Shown: positions 31,013 to 42,418 of the stretch, one piece after another | Layout of the letters: each line of letters starts with the position of its first letter | Position numbering within the stretch: the stretch's first letter is position 1 | Assembly (NCBI GenBank): GCA_037074705.1 | Contig: CM073590.1 | Span: forward strand, 7,766,001 to 7,830,000 | Direction of reading: 5' to 3' | DNA: 64,000 nt | From: Zhengitettix transpicula | Lineage: Eukaryota > Arthropoda > Insecta > Orthoptera > Tetrigidae | The notes under the pieces: generated by a model | What the model saw: only the letters and a program-made list of their open reading frames with translations | What the model was told of the DNA's origin: nothing | Databases searched by the model: none | Translations under genes and position numbers: made by a program

Positions 31013-32345
31013 CATTACATTAAAAAACAGACAATGAAATATATAACATATCAATAGTAAGAAGAAGTTTCCTCTGCTCGTCGGCAGACCTCATCTGTTA
31101 CTTAAAGAAAATCGTTTTCATAATTTATTTCGTTTGTTTTGATAAGGATATTGCATGGCGATGGCGATGCTTGACTTTTTCCCTACGAGCACAGTTGAGC
31201 GAACTTATGTAGCCTGTTTTGAATGTTTCAAGATACTGTAGTGTATATCTATGAAATTTTAAATTTTGTGGAAGAGAACATGAATTTACTAAATGGTCTG
31301 CCTTCTGGGAGGTCCTTCGACTTGGTATGTAAATTTTCTTTCTCCACCTTTCCGTGTCTTGAAATTCTTCCTTAAACACCCATATCTTCTTCTGTCTTCC
31401 TCCAAGTCGTCTAGCAGTTGTACTCTTCTTCTCCAACGACCTGAAACTCCGCGCATGTGTCCTTCCAGTAAGTCGTGCTCTAAACAATTTCTTCTTGGAA
31501 AACAAGAACATAATTTAAAAAATGGTGAAATTCACGAATATGTCTCTGAAAATAGAGTAGCACTAATGTACGGGGAACAATGTCTATACCGTACTATTAC
31601 AATTACATTTTATAAGAGTGTATCTCTGGCTGGAAATAAAAATAACAATTTCTAGTGTAAAATATTCAATTGAAAGGAGCACATTACGCTATATGCATGC
31701 CTATGTTTTTCATTTTGCTGAAAAATATTGTATGTCCGCTTTATACACCATCCTAATTACTTGTATATTTTAATTTTAATATTACGGATTGACTACTGAG
31801 TATAATTTCAGATAAATTGAGAATAACATTTTTGAAGTCATTAAATGTACCTGTAAAATTTTATTCACAATTTACGCAAAATTTTTCCTTTGATCGTTTC
31901 ATTTTTGCCTGGAATAACAATGGTATTTCTCGATTTATCGTTACTTAGAGTTGAGTGATTGGTAAATGGTCTGTACATTGCATCCGTGATCCTATATTTC
32001 AAAGCGTTCGCACAAATTACGTTTATAGTTTGATTCGTTAAAATAGTCGTGCGAACATATCGAACTAGAAATTGTTACAAAATGGAAGGTTTTCCCAGTG
32101 TAGAATTCCAACCGGGATGTTCGTGAAATCTGACGTTTCTATGTCTGTCACTGATCTTCTGGCCAAAACTTACCCGGTTTAAATTCCGAGTCAATTTAAT
32201 GAAAATGACAGATGTTTAAAAACCTTGTCTATTTGTTCTCCTTACAGAAGGGAACCGTTAAACGGATTTCAATTAAATTGTTTGATTTGTTACACACAGC
32301 GGTAAAAAGGCTTTATTACCAAATTGAAAATGCAATTCGTCTTAT
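31013..32345. other. Spacer with unrecognised overlapping frames
   Basis: A minus-strand frame at 31125-31511 (128 codons, rich in Lys/Arg) and a plus-strand frame at 31293-31655 (120 codons) overlap in antisense. Neither shows a domain I know. The minus one could be a remnant of a basic transposon protein. I do not call a gene. Confidence 0.3.
32128..32165 (-). ncRNA. Faint hammerhead-like relic of the 28.8-kb family
   Basis: On the minus strand: CAGAAGA, a 15-base interval without a clear stem, GAAACGTC. The sequence after it (CCCGGTTGGAATTC, GGGAAAACC) matches the arms at 28.76-28.93 kb. Confidence 0.25.
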
Positions 32346-32349
32346 TCCC

Positions 32350-32827
32350 AGTGAGCTGGAGGGGGCTAATTTTGGGGCCGCCTTATCCTCTCTCCGATTT
32401 TTGAACTAAGGTTCCCACCGAACTAGGAAAATCGGTCAGTTTTGTGAGGTCGCAGACCTTGGGCATACGGTAAGAGTTGTTCGCTATTCCCATTGGAATA
32501 GTCAACCAGCTGCCTCCTAAACTGGTCGAGGCATGAAGAAGGGAATGCTGCGTCCCCACAGCAAACTCCTCTCCCGCTATCGGAAGGGCGTGGGACAAGT
32601 ACCCAATGCCCGACCTACCCGATGCAGGTTTTTCTAAGGTTTTCCCTGCATTCCTTTAGGCGAATGCCGGGTAGGATCCTTAAAATATAGCCCGGGGGCC
32701 CTAGTAACCCTTGGCTACCTTCCTCTACCCTTCCGCATCCCCCTTTCAAATCCCTTCCTATGCTATTAAAGGGGAGTTGCCCAACGTGGATTACCCTCAT
32801 GTAGCCTGTTGCCCTAAAAAAAAAAAA
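32350..32827 (+). mobile_element. R-SINE copy 10, nearly full-length
   Basis: The plus-strand copy from CCTCTCTCCGATTTTTGAACTAAGG to a poly-A tail. It lacks the 5' CTCGCAGG hairpins and has a short deletion near 32450 that removes the GTGTATGTTCC segment. A truncated sibling follows directly. Confidence 0.88.
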
Positions 32828-32945
32828 CCTTTGGCTACTTTACTGTACCTTTCCGCATTTCCCCTTTCAGTCTATATCCTGTGTTATAAGAGGGGTGTGG
32901 CCACTATGTGGATTACCTAATATATAGCCTATTTACACCAGCTTA
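32828..32945 (+). mobile_element. R-SINE copy 11, 5'-truncated
   Basis: The 3' end of the consensus from CCTTTGGCTAC to TATAGCCT, moderately diverged. Confidence 0.75.
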
Positions 32946-33385
32946 TTATTCCTAAGAAAAATTTTCGGGCATTCCAAAAGCTGATTTTAACTGCTGAAAC
33001 AAAGATATTTTTCGACTTATAGAAGTGTAAATAACTTTGATGATATTTTAAATTATCATCCACCGTATGAAAAAATTAATATATAAAATGTATTCTCTTC
33101 AGTTTACTTTGAATTTTATAAGTCATATACGTAAGAGATAAATAAATTCTTTGCTGCCCACAATAGGCGAGGTGATGGCCATACAATAGCCTGAATTTAC
33201 AATAAAAATCAATAACTTTTATATAAAACAACTTGATACTTCAAAAATCACTTATAAATAACTCAATTAATAAAATTAGTGTCATGCCGTCTCCTATAAA
33301 TGATATGTATTGAAGCAAACCCTATGGTTAATAACAGCGCACAATGCTTTCATCTGTGTGAGGGAGTTACTACTAGTTTAACATA

Positions 33386-34160
33386 AAAGAATAATCCTGG
33401 TAGCCATAAATGACATGGGTAGCATTGATAAACCTCCGATAGATACGTTGATATTTGCAGATGATGTCATCTTGATGACTAGAGGGAACAACATGAATCT
33501 GCCCTTTGAAGTGATGTAGGAGGCAATGACGAAGTCGACTCAGTGGGCTGAAAAAAACGGGATTCAATTTTAACCCTTGCAAAGTCAAAGCAATGTGCTT
33601 CTCAATGAAATACAAGCAAATAAAGATACCTTTAAAAATATATGATAAAAATATTGAATATGTTAAACAATACAAGATTATGGGAATTTTCTGGGACTCT
33701 AAACTCACGTTCAAGACTCACATCAAGCAACTAATCATAGAAAGCAAAAAAACGTCTATTAATCCTCAAGCTACTAGCTGCCAAGAACTGGGGAGAAGTG
33801 GAACTATTGAGTCTCACCTACAGGGCAATGATCAGAACAAAAATTGATTATGGAGCACACATATATATAACAGCACAGAAAAGGATGCTAAGAATACAAA
33901 AAGATGTCAAAAATGAGACAATGAGAGTGATAACCGGATGTTATAAAACCACCCCAATACCGAGACTCTCACTTGAGGCAAACGAAATCCCGCTTAGACG
34001 CAGAAGGAAAGTAATTACAATTAGATACGCGATCAAGGCAAGAGAGGCATCGAACCCAATAATAAGAGAACAAACCATCACTCCTCGATATGCAGAGAAA
34101 GAACCACCTAAAAACCTAATCCCGTACCATTGTACACTAAAGGATATATTACGAAAGGAA
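33386..34160 (+). pseudogene. LINE C reverse transcriptase, palm and thumb
   Basis: FADD, the RT catalytic box, is at 33454-33465 within LIFADDVILMTRG. A TAG stop follows at about 33518. A frameshift precedes the next open piece (33593-33847: MGIFWDSKLTFKTHIKQL, the FLG..D..LT...HI landmark), and another open piece (33798-34166) carries MIRTKIDYGAHIY and MRVITGCYKTTPIPRLSLEANEIPLRRRR. These are the expected order of thumb motifs of I/Jockey-group LINEs. The fingers domain and endonuclease are missing. Confidence 0.78.
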
Positions 34161-34831
34161 AAATGACTTTTCCAGAGATAGACCACAAAATCACGGCAAG
34201 CATACCACCATGGAAGCTTAACGAAATTCCAATCGATACATTGCTACATAAACTTAAAGTAAACAATCCACATAACATTAACTGGAACGCAGAAATCTCT
34301 CAGTTTCTACAAAGATATAATTCTCCCAGAGTCATTTATACCGATGGGTCCAAAAATTCAAATGGAGTCGGATATACAATAGTTACGACAGGCAAAGAAA
34401 AATCTATCGCTATAAACCATAATGCGTCGATAATTTCAGCAGAATTATACGCCATCTTCATGGCCACGGAACTGTGTCTGGAAACACCGGAGGTCAACAA
34501 TATCATATTAACAGATTCCAAGGAAGCAATACACAGAATGACTAGCACAGTGCACAGAAATGGTTGCATAAATCGAATTAGAGAGAATATATTGAAAATA
34601 CAAGAAAAAGGAAACCTGATCACTATAGCCTGGCTACTGCCGCATAAGGACATAGTAGGACACGACAGGGCAGATCTAGCGAAGATGGAAGTTGATCATC
34701 AAGGAAGATCCAGCAACCTGCCAGTTTACACCAGCAGGGACTGCAGAGTAGGGTTCTACAAGGAACTGGAGGAAAAGAGTGGAGTAGACCTGTCAAACCA
34801 GAGGAATGCGGAGTCATCCTCAGAAATGTAA
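34130..34831 (+). pseudogene. LINE C RNase H domain
   Basis: Within this 233-codon frame the RNase H carboxylates can be seen: Asp in YTDGSKNSNGVGY, Glu in SAELYAIFMA, Asp in LTDSKEAI, and a final His/Asp region in LLPHKDIVGHDRADLAK. Spacing fits LINE RNase H domains of the I group. The frame is open across the whole domain, so this part may have decayed less than the RT, but the element lacks its 5' half and cannot be autonomous. The region after 34806 (108 codons, MQLMQRAHNNSSCLFDCPKY) continues the C-terminal Cys/His segment in another frame. Confidence 0.82.
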
Positions 34832-35235
34832 ACAGCATCAGAGAAATACCGCACCCGAAAGAACTATCTCGAAGGCAACAGGTTGTTGTAGCCAGAATAA
34901 GAACATTGCACTCCAGTTTCACTCACTCATTCTTTATTTCCAGATCTCCGCAGCCGGTATGCAGCTCATGCAAAGAGCCCACAACAATTCCTCATGTCTC
35001 TTTGACTGCCCCAAATATAGCGAGATAAGAAGATCAACCGCACATTCAGTGATGGAGATTTGCAACTCATCAGCAGCAATAAACATCCTCATATACTTTA
35101 CGATGAAAACTGATTTGTTTAAAGTAATTTAAGTGTTATACTAATGTACAACTTAACAGATGTAAGTCACTAATGACCAAAAGGTTAATGCGACGTTAAA
35201 TTGTAATTAAAAATAGAAAGAAAATAAATTTAACT

Positions 35236-35515
35236 ACTTTACTTCACACGTATACCTAAATTTTTCCCATATCTTCTTGCCGCATGAAGATTCTCTTGGA
35301 TAGTTGCTATAGGTAATTTGTTGAATTAAAAAACTAAAAAATGAAGATTTACCTACGTTCGCTTTTTGCGACCCAGCTTTGGTTTTAAATTTATGATGTC
35401 CTTTCCCAATATAACTTAATAATGATTTAATTTCAGTCTTATAATATTCAAATTGTTACCGAACAGTTCTAAGATTTAATAAATGTGATACAAGGACAAT
35501 CCTTGTTTATCATTA
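35236..35515. other. Short AT-rich spacer between LINEs C and A
   Basis: Nothing recognised. Confidence 0.5.
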
Positions 35516-36120
35516 TTTATTGAGGTTTATAATGGTCGCGTCGACATCGTGGTCATTGCCAACCCGTATATTCTGTACAATAGATTACATAGTGTTATTA
35601 TTTACAAACATCGATATTCACAACATAATTAGCGATTTGGTTTCTATATTTATTCACTTAGATTTTATGAGGTCTATCGCAGCTGTCGTTGAAGTACAGA
35701 GGTCAGAGATGTGCTGTTTTTCAATTGTAGCTCTTCTGATGCCGTTATATCTGCTGCAGTAGAAGAGTATACGGGGAATAGTTATTGGTTGACTGCATTA
35801 TACACATATTGGTGGAGGGCTATTGTTTAGGAGGTGGATGTGTGTAAGTTTAGAGTGACCGGTTCTGATTGTTGATCTATTACTTGCTGTTTGCGATTAA
35901 ATTTAGAATTTGTTTTTAGGTTGTGAAAGTCGTTGATATTTTTTTGTATGTCACTTTTCTTCATTTTTTCCATTCCCTGTTCCACTGCGTTTTTACTTGG
36001 TTATTTATTTTATTCCATTTTTTATTGAGACCGCTGGTTGGACTTGCTTCATATTGGGGTAATGTGAGTTTTAGTCTCTATTTTGAATCTTTCATGGAAG
36101 GAGTGGTATTTGAATTGTGT
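35516..36120 (-). pseudogene. LINE A C-terminal region and 3' UTR, RNase H missing
   Basis: The minus strand here resembles the part of LINE B after RNase H (W-N-x-E-W, then a degraded leucine-rich segment) and a 3' UTR also found at 15785-15858. No RNase H carboxylate motifs can be found between this and the thumb, so that domain appears deleted. Confidence 0.5.
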
Positions 36121-36124
36121 TTCT

Positions 36125-37111
36125 CTATACGTGGGGAGGGGAGGTGTTATGTTGCTTTTGATTATGGGATTTCTCGAAGTATGAGATTTTAAGGCTATTC
36201 TTGTGCCCCAGGAAGTCTCTTCGGAATTGTAAGGTTGTAACTTGGGCTTCGACTAGAAGGCCCCCAATCGGGTATGCCCGGAAGACTCCCGTTGCAATAC
36301 GAAGGACGGTGTTGTGGTTCGGGTCCAGTTTATGGAGGGTCTTTTTGTTTGCTGATTGATATAGTATGCAGGCATAATCCATCCTTGATCTAATTAGAAA
36401 TTTGTACGTAGTTAGTAGTAGATGCATATTTGCACCCCAGTTTTTGGATGATAGGGACTTTAATATATTCTGCCTTTTTTGCAGTCCTGTGCTAAACGGT
36501 TTATATGTTAGTTTCGGTTCAAAGATGGTGCCCAGTATTTTGATGCGATATTTTGATAAGGATTTGTGATGTGACCATTGATTCTTGTTTTGATACTTCG
36601 ATAAGTTTCTTATAAACTGAAGCATGATTCCGTGTATTCCCATTAATATCAAATTATTTATTACATGGTGGATCCAAATCATGTCGAAGGCCTTTTGGAT
36701 GTCAAAACAGACTGCTATGACATGTTGTTTATTTCTAAATGCTTCTGTGATAAGGTTGTCTATACTGAGGAGATGGTAAATTATGGAGTGGCCTTTTCTG
36801 AATCCAAGTTGGTTATCCTTTATGATATTATTTGATTCAATGAACCATTTCACCCTGTTTTTTTACGATTTTCTCTAGGAGCTGGGACATATTATATGTT
36901 AAGAATATTGGCCTGTAATTTAATGGGTCGGTTTGTGTATAGGAATGACTATTTCTTCTTTACATAATTTGGGGAAGCAGTTTGTGGTCCAGATCTTGTT
37001 GAAGATTCGTGTCATTGTTTCTAGTCCCGGAGGAAGTAAATTTTTTATGAGGAGGTTTGGAATGCAGTCTGGTCCTGGAGCCGAGTTTTTTTGATTTTTG
37101 GATATTTTCAA
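36125..37111 (-). pseudogene. LINE A reverse transcriptase lacking its palm
   Basis: The frame 36920-37111 has NSAPGPDCIPNLLIK, the RT fingers. The frame 36125-36853 has NQLGFRKGHSI and VCFDIQKAFDMIW (the first catalytic Asp box). It then passes directly from LQFIRNL to KIRYIGTIFEP-like thumb sequence (ILGTIFEPKLTY) without the FADD box. About 100-plus residues are gone while the frame stays open, so an in-frame deletion removed the active site. MDYACILYQSA and LRIATGVFRAYPIGGLLVEA follow as thumb landmarks. Non-functional. Confidence 0.82.
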
Positions 37112-37665
37112 TTAGTTCAGGGAGGGATATTGGTTCATTTAGAATTCCATTTTCGGAGGCAGTGGTTCTCGAGCTTGTTTGTATTTTAAAAAGGATTTAC
37201 TGAAGTTGCTAGAAACTGAGTTGGTTGCAAAGGTTTCGGCAGGGGTGTCCGCTTTTTCTTGGTCGGTTGTAATTGCATTTTGGTTGGAGTTTCTGAGGTA
37301 GCTCATTCTGTTGAAATTGTAATTCCCTTGTATTGCTTAGATTGTTTTCCAGGCGTCTTGAATGTTTTTCTTGTGGCTTAAACCAGCTACTTTGTTTATC
37401 CGATGCGATCTACTGCTATCTTTGATTGTTCTTCTGAATTTGACTCGGGCTTGCTTGTAAAATATTTTACTATTTGCAGTTTTTTGTCTTTTGTATAGTT
37501 TTGTATAGCTTTTCTATAGTTGCGGTGAGATTGAAAACAGTCGTTATTCCACCGTGGTGCAGACTTCTTTTTAGGGGTTTTAGAATATATTTTGAAAGAG
37601 GCATTTGCGGCTTCGATGATGATAGAATTGAATTTATTTAATATGTCGTCAATATCATTGTCAGA

Positions 37666-38408
37666 CTATTCTAGGGAATTTTCTATATATTTTTGGTAGT
37701 TTGGCCAGTCCACAGTTTTAAAGTTCCATCTGTTTGTAGGTGATGTAGTATTCTTATCTGATAGTTCAAGTTCTTGAATTATTGGGTAGTGATCGCTGTC
37801 GAAAGGGTGAGATGCTTTGTACCAGTTGAATTTGTCAGAGAAGTTACTGGAAAATAGGGTTAAGTCAATACAGCTAAGATTTTTATTATATACGTTGAAG
37901 TGAGTTGGTTGTCCGATATTGAGAATTGTCGTGTTTGTAATGTTGATGACGCCTTCCATTCCTCTCTTGTCATTATTTGCGGATCCCCAAGCAGTGTTAT
38001 GGCAATTGAAATCGCCTAGGAGTATATATGGTTTAAGTAGTTGCTTTATGATACTTGTTATTTCATTTAGAGCAAAATTGTAGCTGCTTGGCAGGTAAGT
38101 ATTACAGATAGTAAGTTTGGAGGGGGCCATTATAGTTATTTCTATGGCCTCAATGTTTGTGTTTATTTGTAGTTCTTCTGCTGCTAGATAGCTTATGGCA
38201 CTCCCCCCACTCGTATGGGATGGGTTTCTACGATTTTTGAAGTAGCAATAGAAACCTTTACTAGGGTACTCTGCTCTCTGTTTCTGAAGTCACTCTCTTG
38301 TAGGCAGATTATGGATGCGAGGTAACGATTTTTTAGTAGATGTAAACTTTGCAGTCTTGTGTGAAAACCATTTAGGTTCCATTGTAAGATCGTCGTAGGG
38401 CTTTTCAT
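37666..38408 (-). pseudogene. LINE A AP-type endonuclease (ORF2 N-terminus)
   Basis: An endonuclease that nicks target DNA for target-primed reverse transcription. ORF2 starts at the ATG at 38408 (MKSPTTILQWNLNGFHTR), giving the QWN landmark. LQESDF holds the catalytic Glu. After a frameshift and stop near 38190, the next frame (37666-38130) gives ILLGDFNCHNTAWGS and HPFDSDHYPI, the Asp/Asn and SDH boxes. All main motifs are visible, but the frame break inactivates it. Confidence 0.82.
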
Positions 38409-38409
38409 T

Positions 38410-39420
38410 TGGACGTGGGGTATACTCTGAGGTTCCGGATTCTAAGCCCTCATGGTATAAATATCTTTTCATTTTATTTTTAAGTTTGGTAATGTGGATT
38501 TTGATTGATCTTTCCGTGATGCGTGAATGAACTGTGGTTAACATATCCAGTAGGGATTCAATATCCTTATTGTAGTCTAAGGAAATATTTATGGGGTTCT
38601 TGCTCCCGTTGGTATTTATCAAAAGGCTCTTGAATTTCTGGTAACTTAATGGAAATTGATTGTCGTTTTTTCTATGAAGTTCTTTACGGGTTCCAAAGTT
38701 TCATCATTTGTTTCATTCTGAGGGGATTTTTTTTTCCTTGGTTCCACTGTTTTCATCATTTAATAGAGTGGAGAGTTTTTCGGAATGTTTTGTTACGTTT
38801 GATGATACTGTTTTCTTTGCTAAAGTAGTTGGCTTGAGACAGCTCTATCATATCTGCATCCGAGATGTTTTCGTGTCTAGAGCTTGGATTCGCGGTAGGA
38901 GTCATCTCCGGCAGATGGTTTGAAGGTAATTACTGTGTTTGGCAGGATGTGTTTTCAAGATTATCCTCTTTGGTTCGAATTTCAGATGATTCCTGATCTG
39001 TTGGTAAATTGGATGGTAGCCTCTTCGTAGTAACTATTTCTGATTGTGGTGAGGTTGTCTTGTCGACGTCCGTAATGTGATAGTTGTTGACTGCGGTTGT
39101 TGTTGAATACGGTTTCTTGTATTTTGTTTATGACTGTAGATGATTGAATTTCTATGGTTGTTTTACTACTACTATTTGGGCAATTTTTTGCCAGGTGTTC
39201 TTCAGTTTTGCAGTTGTAGCATGCTACGGAAGTCATAAGGTGACTGAGGCATGAATTTTGTAGACCTGCTTTAATGACAGATATTTTAGAGGTTAGAGTA
39301 ATGTTATGTTTAGCTAATTCGTTTTCTATTATATTGTGGGGGATTATCGGACATACGTTCGAAATAATCACTCTTCAGTGTCTTGAAATAAGTGGACAAA
39401 TATTTAAGTTGTGATATTTG
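38410..39420 (-). pseudogene. LINE A ORF1 (gag-like, CCHC zinc knuckle)
   Basis: The gag-like nucleic-acid-binding protein of the LINE, which binds its RNA. The frame 38982-39371 contains NVCPIIPHNIIENELAKHNI, shared with LINE B ORF1, then one zinc knuckle, CYNCKTEEHLAKNC (C-x2-C-x4-H-x4-C). A second frame (38290-38622) carries the C-terminal, lysine-rich part and overlaps the start of ORF2 by over 100 bases on a different frame. Stops between the pieces show it is dead. Confidence 0.72.
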
Positions 39421-40509
39421 ATTTTAAGCGCTTTACGTTCATTTGTAAAGTTGTCAACAGCTGATTTGTTTGCTAGGAATACTTAAATACGATTGTTGGA
39501 TATACGCGACATAAATCTTATTCTTTAGGATTAATAAATTGCACAATTTTACTAAGATACTCATTGATAGAAACACCTTCAATTGCCACGATTACAAATT
39601 ATTGGTTTCTTAATGGAAACAATTCAGACGTTGCTGCAGTTGCATTCGAGCGGTGTTGCTGTACAGATGAAGCCATTTGTTGGGGTTGAATCACTTCTTG
39701 TAGAACTGAATTGATTTAATGAACTTGGTATAAATATACTCGATATTTTTTATGATATTCCAAGTTTCTGGACGTACGCCCGCTCGCAGCATAGTCTGTT
39801 TGCGAACACACGGGGTACTTGTTTATACTTTGGATTGTTGTTGTCTACCTCCCACGAACAGTTGAACTAGTCTATATATAGTTTGTAATATGTAATATGT
39901 AAAATAAGAATAATAATTTATTTATTTGAACTGCCCCACGTTGGTGAAGCCATTATGTAATAAGTAATAAATAATTCCAAATTAAATGCATTGATTGGCC
40001 ACACGTTAAGGCATCAAAATATGGTACTCAAATAATGAAAATAATCAATTAAGTTGAACTAATAATTGAAAATTATCTAATGAAAGGAACGTAAAATAAT
40101 GGCATTTACTTAATTTAATTAAACAATTAGTTTATTATGTCCTTTTCTCTTACCTCAGGGTCTTTATTGGGCCTTTTAAATAAAGAACAATTAATTTTAC
40201 AATTTACTATTGACAAATATTTTTAATAAAAAGACGAAATTTAATCGAATAAAAACTAAATAAAACGAAATAAAACGAAATGAAATCGAAATCGAAATCT
40301 GACGATATTCTACCCTTTTTTTTATTTAGTTTATTGTCACATCAACCGACATGGTTATTAGTGACCACGATTTACATTACAAAATTACTACTACTTTTTT
40401 TTTTACATTGTGGTTTCATTATTTACAGGATATGGGCTACATCTTAGGTACAATGTGGTTTACATTCTTTAATAATACAGATTGTATAGGAAAATCTAGT
40501 ATGGCTAAA

Positions 40510-41930
40510 TTAGATAGTATCAATCACGTTTTGGTCCCTAAGATAGTCCAGGATTGGGTTAATATATTGAGGTTCGTTTAGGCATTCCTTGTAGCTGTCT
40601 GGGAGTCCATAGTCTCTTTTTTTTTGTAGCGTGTACTCACACTCATTGATTATGTGTCGGGTGGTAATTTTGGAGTTGCATTTGTCACATGCAACAGGGT
40701 TGGTTTTGGTGATTAGGTGACCGTGAGATAGTCTAGAATGACCAATTCTTAGACGGGTGAATACGGTTTGAACACGTCTGTTTAAATTGTACTGATGAGG
40801 TTGGGTTTCGTATACACTGTCCCTTATTTCGTGAAGTTTTGTCTGTTTATTAGCCCATTCGTTGTTCCAGTTTTTCTTTAATTTGGCTTTTACAGCTTTG
40901 ATTATGTTCTTGTGGGACACTGGCACGATAGATGGGTTTTGGCTGGATATTGCGCATTTAGCCGCGGCATCGGCTGCTTCATTACCGGCGATTCCGACAT
41001 GGGAGGGGATCCATATATATGACAGTTGTTTACCTGATGTAATTATTTTTGAGTTTTGGGCTATGATACCAAGCGTAATGGGTTCCTTACTACATTTGTT
41101 TTTTATTGATTCGATTACGCTTATTTAGTCCGTGAAGATAGCGAACTTGGATTTGTTAGAGTTCTCGATGTCGTTTAGGGCTGTTGTAATTGCATAAGAT
41201 TCACAGTAAAAACTCGAAGCCAAAATTTGAAAGGAAGCCTGCGAGAGGATTTCTCGCAGGTGAACCTTCCCAGAGAGCTCTCACATCTCTCTGTTTTTTT
41301 TTGAACTAAGGTTCCCACATGCCGAGGCACCTCGGTCTGTTTTGAGAGGTGTATGTTCCGGGGTCGCAGACCTTGGGCATACGGCAAGAGTTGTCCGCTA
41401 TTCCTATTGGAATAGTCGGCCAGCTGCCTCCTAAACAGGCCAAGGCATGGCGAGGGGTAAGCTGCGTCCCCACAGCAAACTCCTCTCCCGCTATCGGAAG
41501 GGCGTGGGACAAGTACCCAATGCCCGACCTACCCGATGCAGGTTTTTCTAAGGTTTTCCCTGCATTCCTTTAGGCGAATGCCGGGTAGGATCCTTAAAAT
41601 ATAGCCCGGGGGCCCTAGTTAACCCTTGGCTACCTTCCTCTACCCTTCCGCATCCCCCCTTTCAAATCCCATCCTATGCTATTAAAGGGGAGTTGCCCTA
41701 AGTGGATTACCCTCATGTAGCCTATTGCCCTAAAAAATAAAAAAAAAACTCGAAGCCATATCATGAAGTTTATATGATTTTGTGGATCCCTCGAATATAT
41801 TAGCACATGCAGCACCATTAGCTGTCTTAGATCCGTCGGTGTATATATATATGTAGCCTTTATAAGTTGTAAGTATTTCACGGAAAAGGGTTTGATATAT
41901 TTCTGGGCTGGTGTTATTTTTTTCATATTT
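40510..41930 (-). pseudogene. LINE B RNase H and C-terminal Cys/His region, split by R-SINE
   Basis: RNase H begins with YTDGSKTANGAACANIF (about 41855-41800) and reaches MASSF, where R-SINE copy 12 intervenes. It resumes with YCESYAITTAL (about 41215), holding the catalytic Glu, and FAIFTD with the next Asp followed by a stop. The C-terminal frame 40510-40926 shows RLRIGHSRLSHGHL and CDKCNSKITTRHIINEC, the Cys/His motif that closes I/Jockey-type ORF2 proteins. Confidence 0.82.
41223..41743 (+). mobile_element. R-SINE copy 12, full-length, with 15-bp target duplication
   Basis: AAAAACTCGAAGCCA occurs on both sides (41208-41222 and 41744-41758). The 5' hairpin CTGCGAGAGGATTTCTCGCAG and an A-rich tail are present. 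Removing it rejoins the LINE B RNase H frame. Confidence 0.93.
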
Positions 41931-41968
41931 GGTTAGGGTCAGGTCAATATTAGGGGTTTTTAATGTTT

Positions 41969-42418
41969 CTAGGGGTTCGTCGAGAGAACAAATTTGAAGG
42001 ACGTTGGGAGGATTAGGGATTGTTTTCGAGAGTATGCTTTGGATCCGGAGAGATAGGGGTTTTGGGTATGAAGATTTGACGTTGTATCTGTTGAGGTAAT
42101 TGCTATGGAATATAATTTTTGAAGTTGGTTTCTAGGGTTTGCTGCTACGTTGAATGCATACGATATATATATTTTTTCTCTTATATATGCCAGTGGCTCT
42201 TCGTTAGCTTCAGCTAGTATGTCGTAGATCGGGCTTGAACGAAAGGCTCCAGCTGCCAATCTAAGACACGTAAGGCAGTGTTTGGCTAAATGTCCCTGTT
42301 TTCTACAAATGAAACACACGACAGAATCAGAAGATGGATAAATCCAATAATTGGTTCCTTCAAATTCGAAGTTTAAAGATTCTGATATTCTCTCTACGTC
42401 TTCTGGTTTTACGTACAT
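41969..42418 (-). pseudogene. LINE B fusion frame: zinc knuckle joined to RT thumb
   Basis: This 149-codon frame begins in ORF1, passes the knuckle (ending GHLAKHC), and within a few residues enters LRLAAGAFRSSPIYDILAEANEEPL, the post-palm RT thumb region seen in LINEs A and C. The join keeps the reading frame. The endonuclease and the RT fingers and palm are missing, a loss of about 2.5 kb relative to a complete element. It may be chance, or a deletion derivative mobilised in trans. Confidence 0.7.

Larger units (their letters stand above)
33386..35235 (+). mobile_element. LINE C, 5'-truncated, I/Jockey-type with RNase H
   Basis: A plus-strand LINE 3' half. In order it contains the RT palm with FADD, the RT thumb, RNase H, a C-terminal cysteine/histidine region and an A-rich 3' end. 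The same architecture occurs in LINEs A and B on the other strand. Stops and frameshifts are present. Nothing before about 33386 is recognisable as LINE. Confidence 0.8.
35516..39882 (-). mobile_element. LINE A, near full-length but internally deleted
   Basis: A minus-strand LINE of about 4.4 kb. From 5' (right) to 3' it shows an untranslated leader ending in GAACAGTTGAACTAG, ORF1 with a CCHC zinc knuckle, an overlapping ORF2 with AP-type endonuclease, RT fingers, then a deletion that removes the RT palm, RT thumb, a second deletion that removes RNase H, and the C-terminal segment plus 3' UTR. The leader matches LINE B (GAACAGTTAAACTAG at 43128-43142), so both belong to one family. Confidence 0.82.

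Noticed and set aside
31125..31655. Overlapping 128- and 120-codon frames on opposite strands.
   Set aside because: No domain recognised, antisense overlap, and neither aligns with the transposons nearby. Could be real but unsupported.
34336..34922. Minus-strand frames of 99-105 codons overlapping LINE C.
   Set aside because: Antisense shadows of the RNase H frame.
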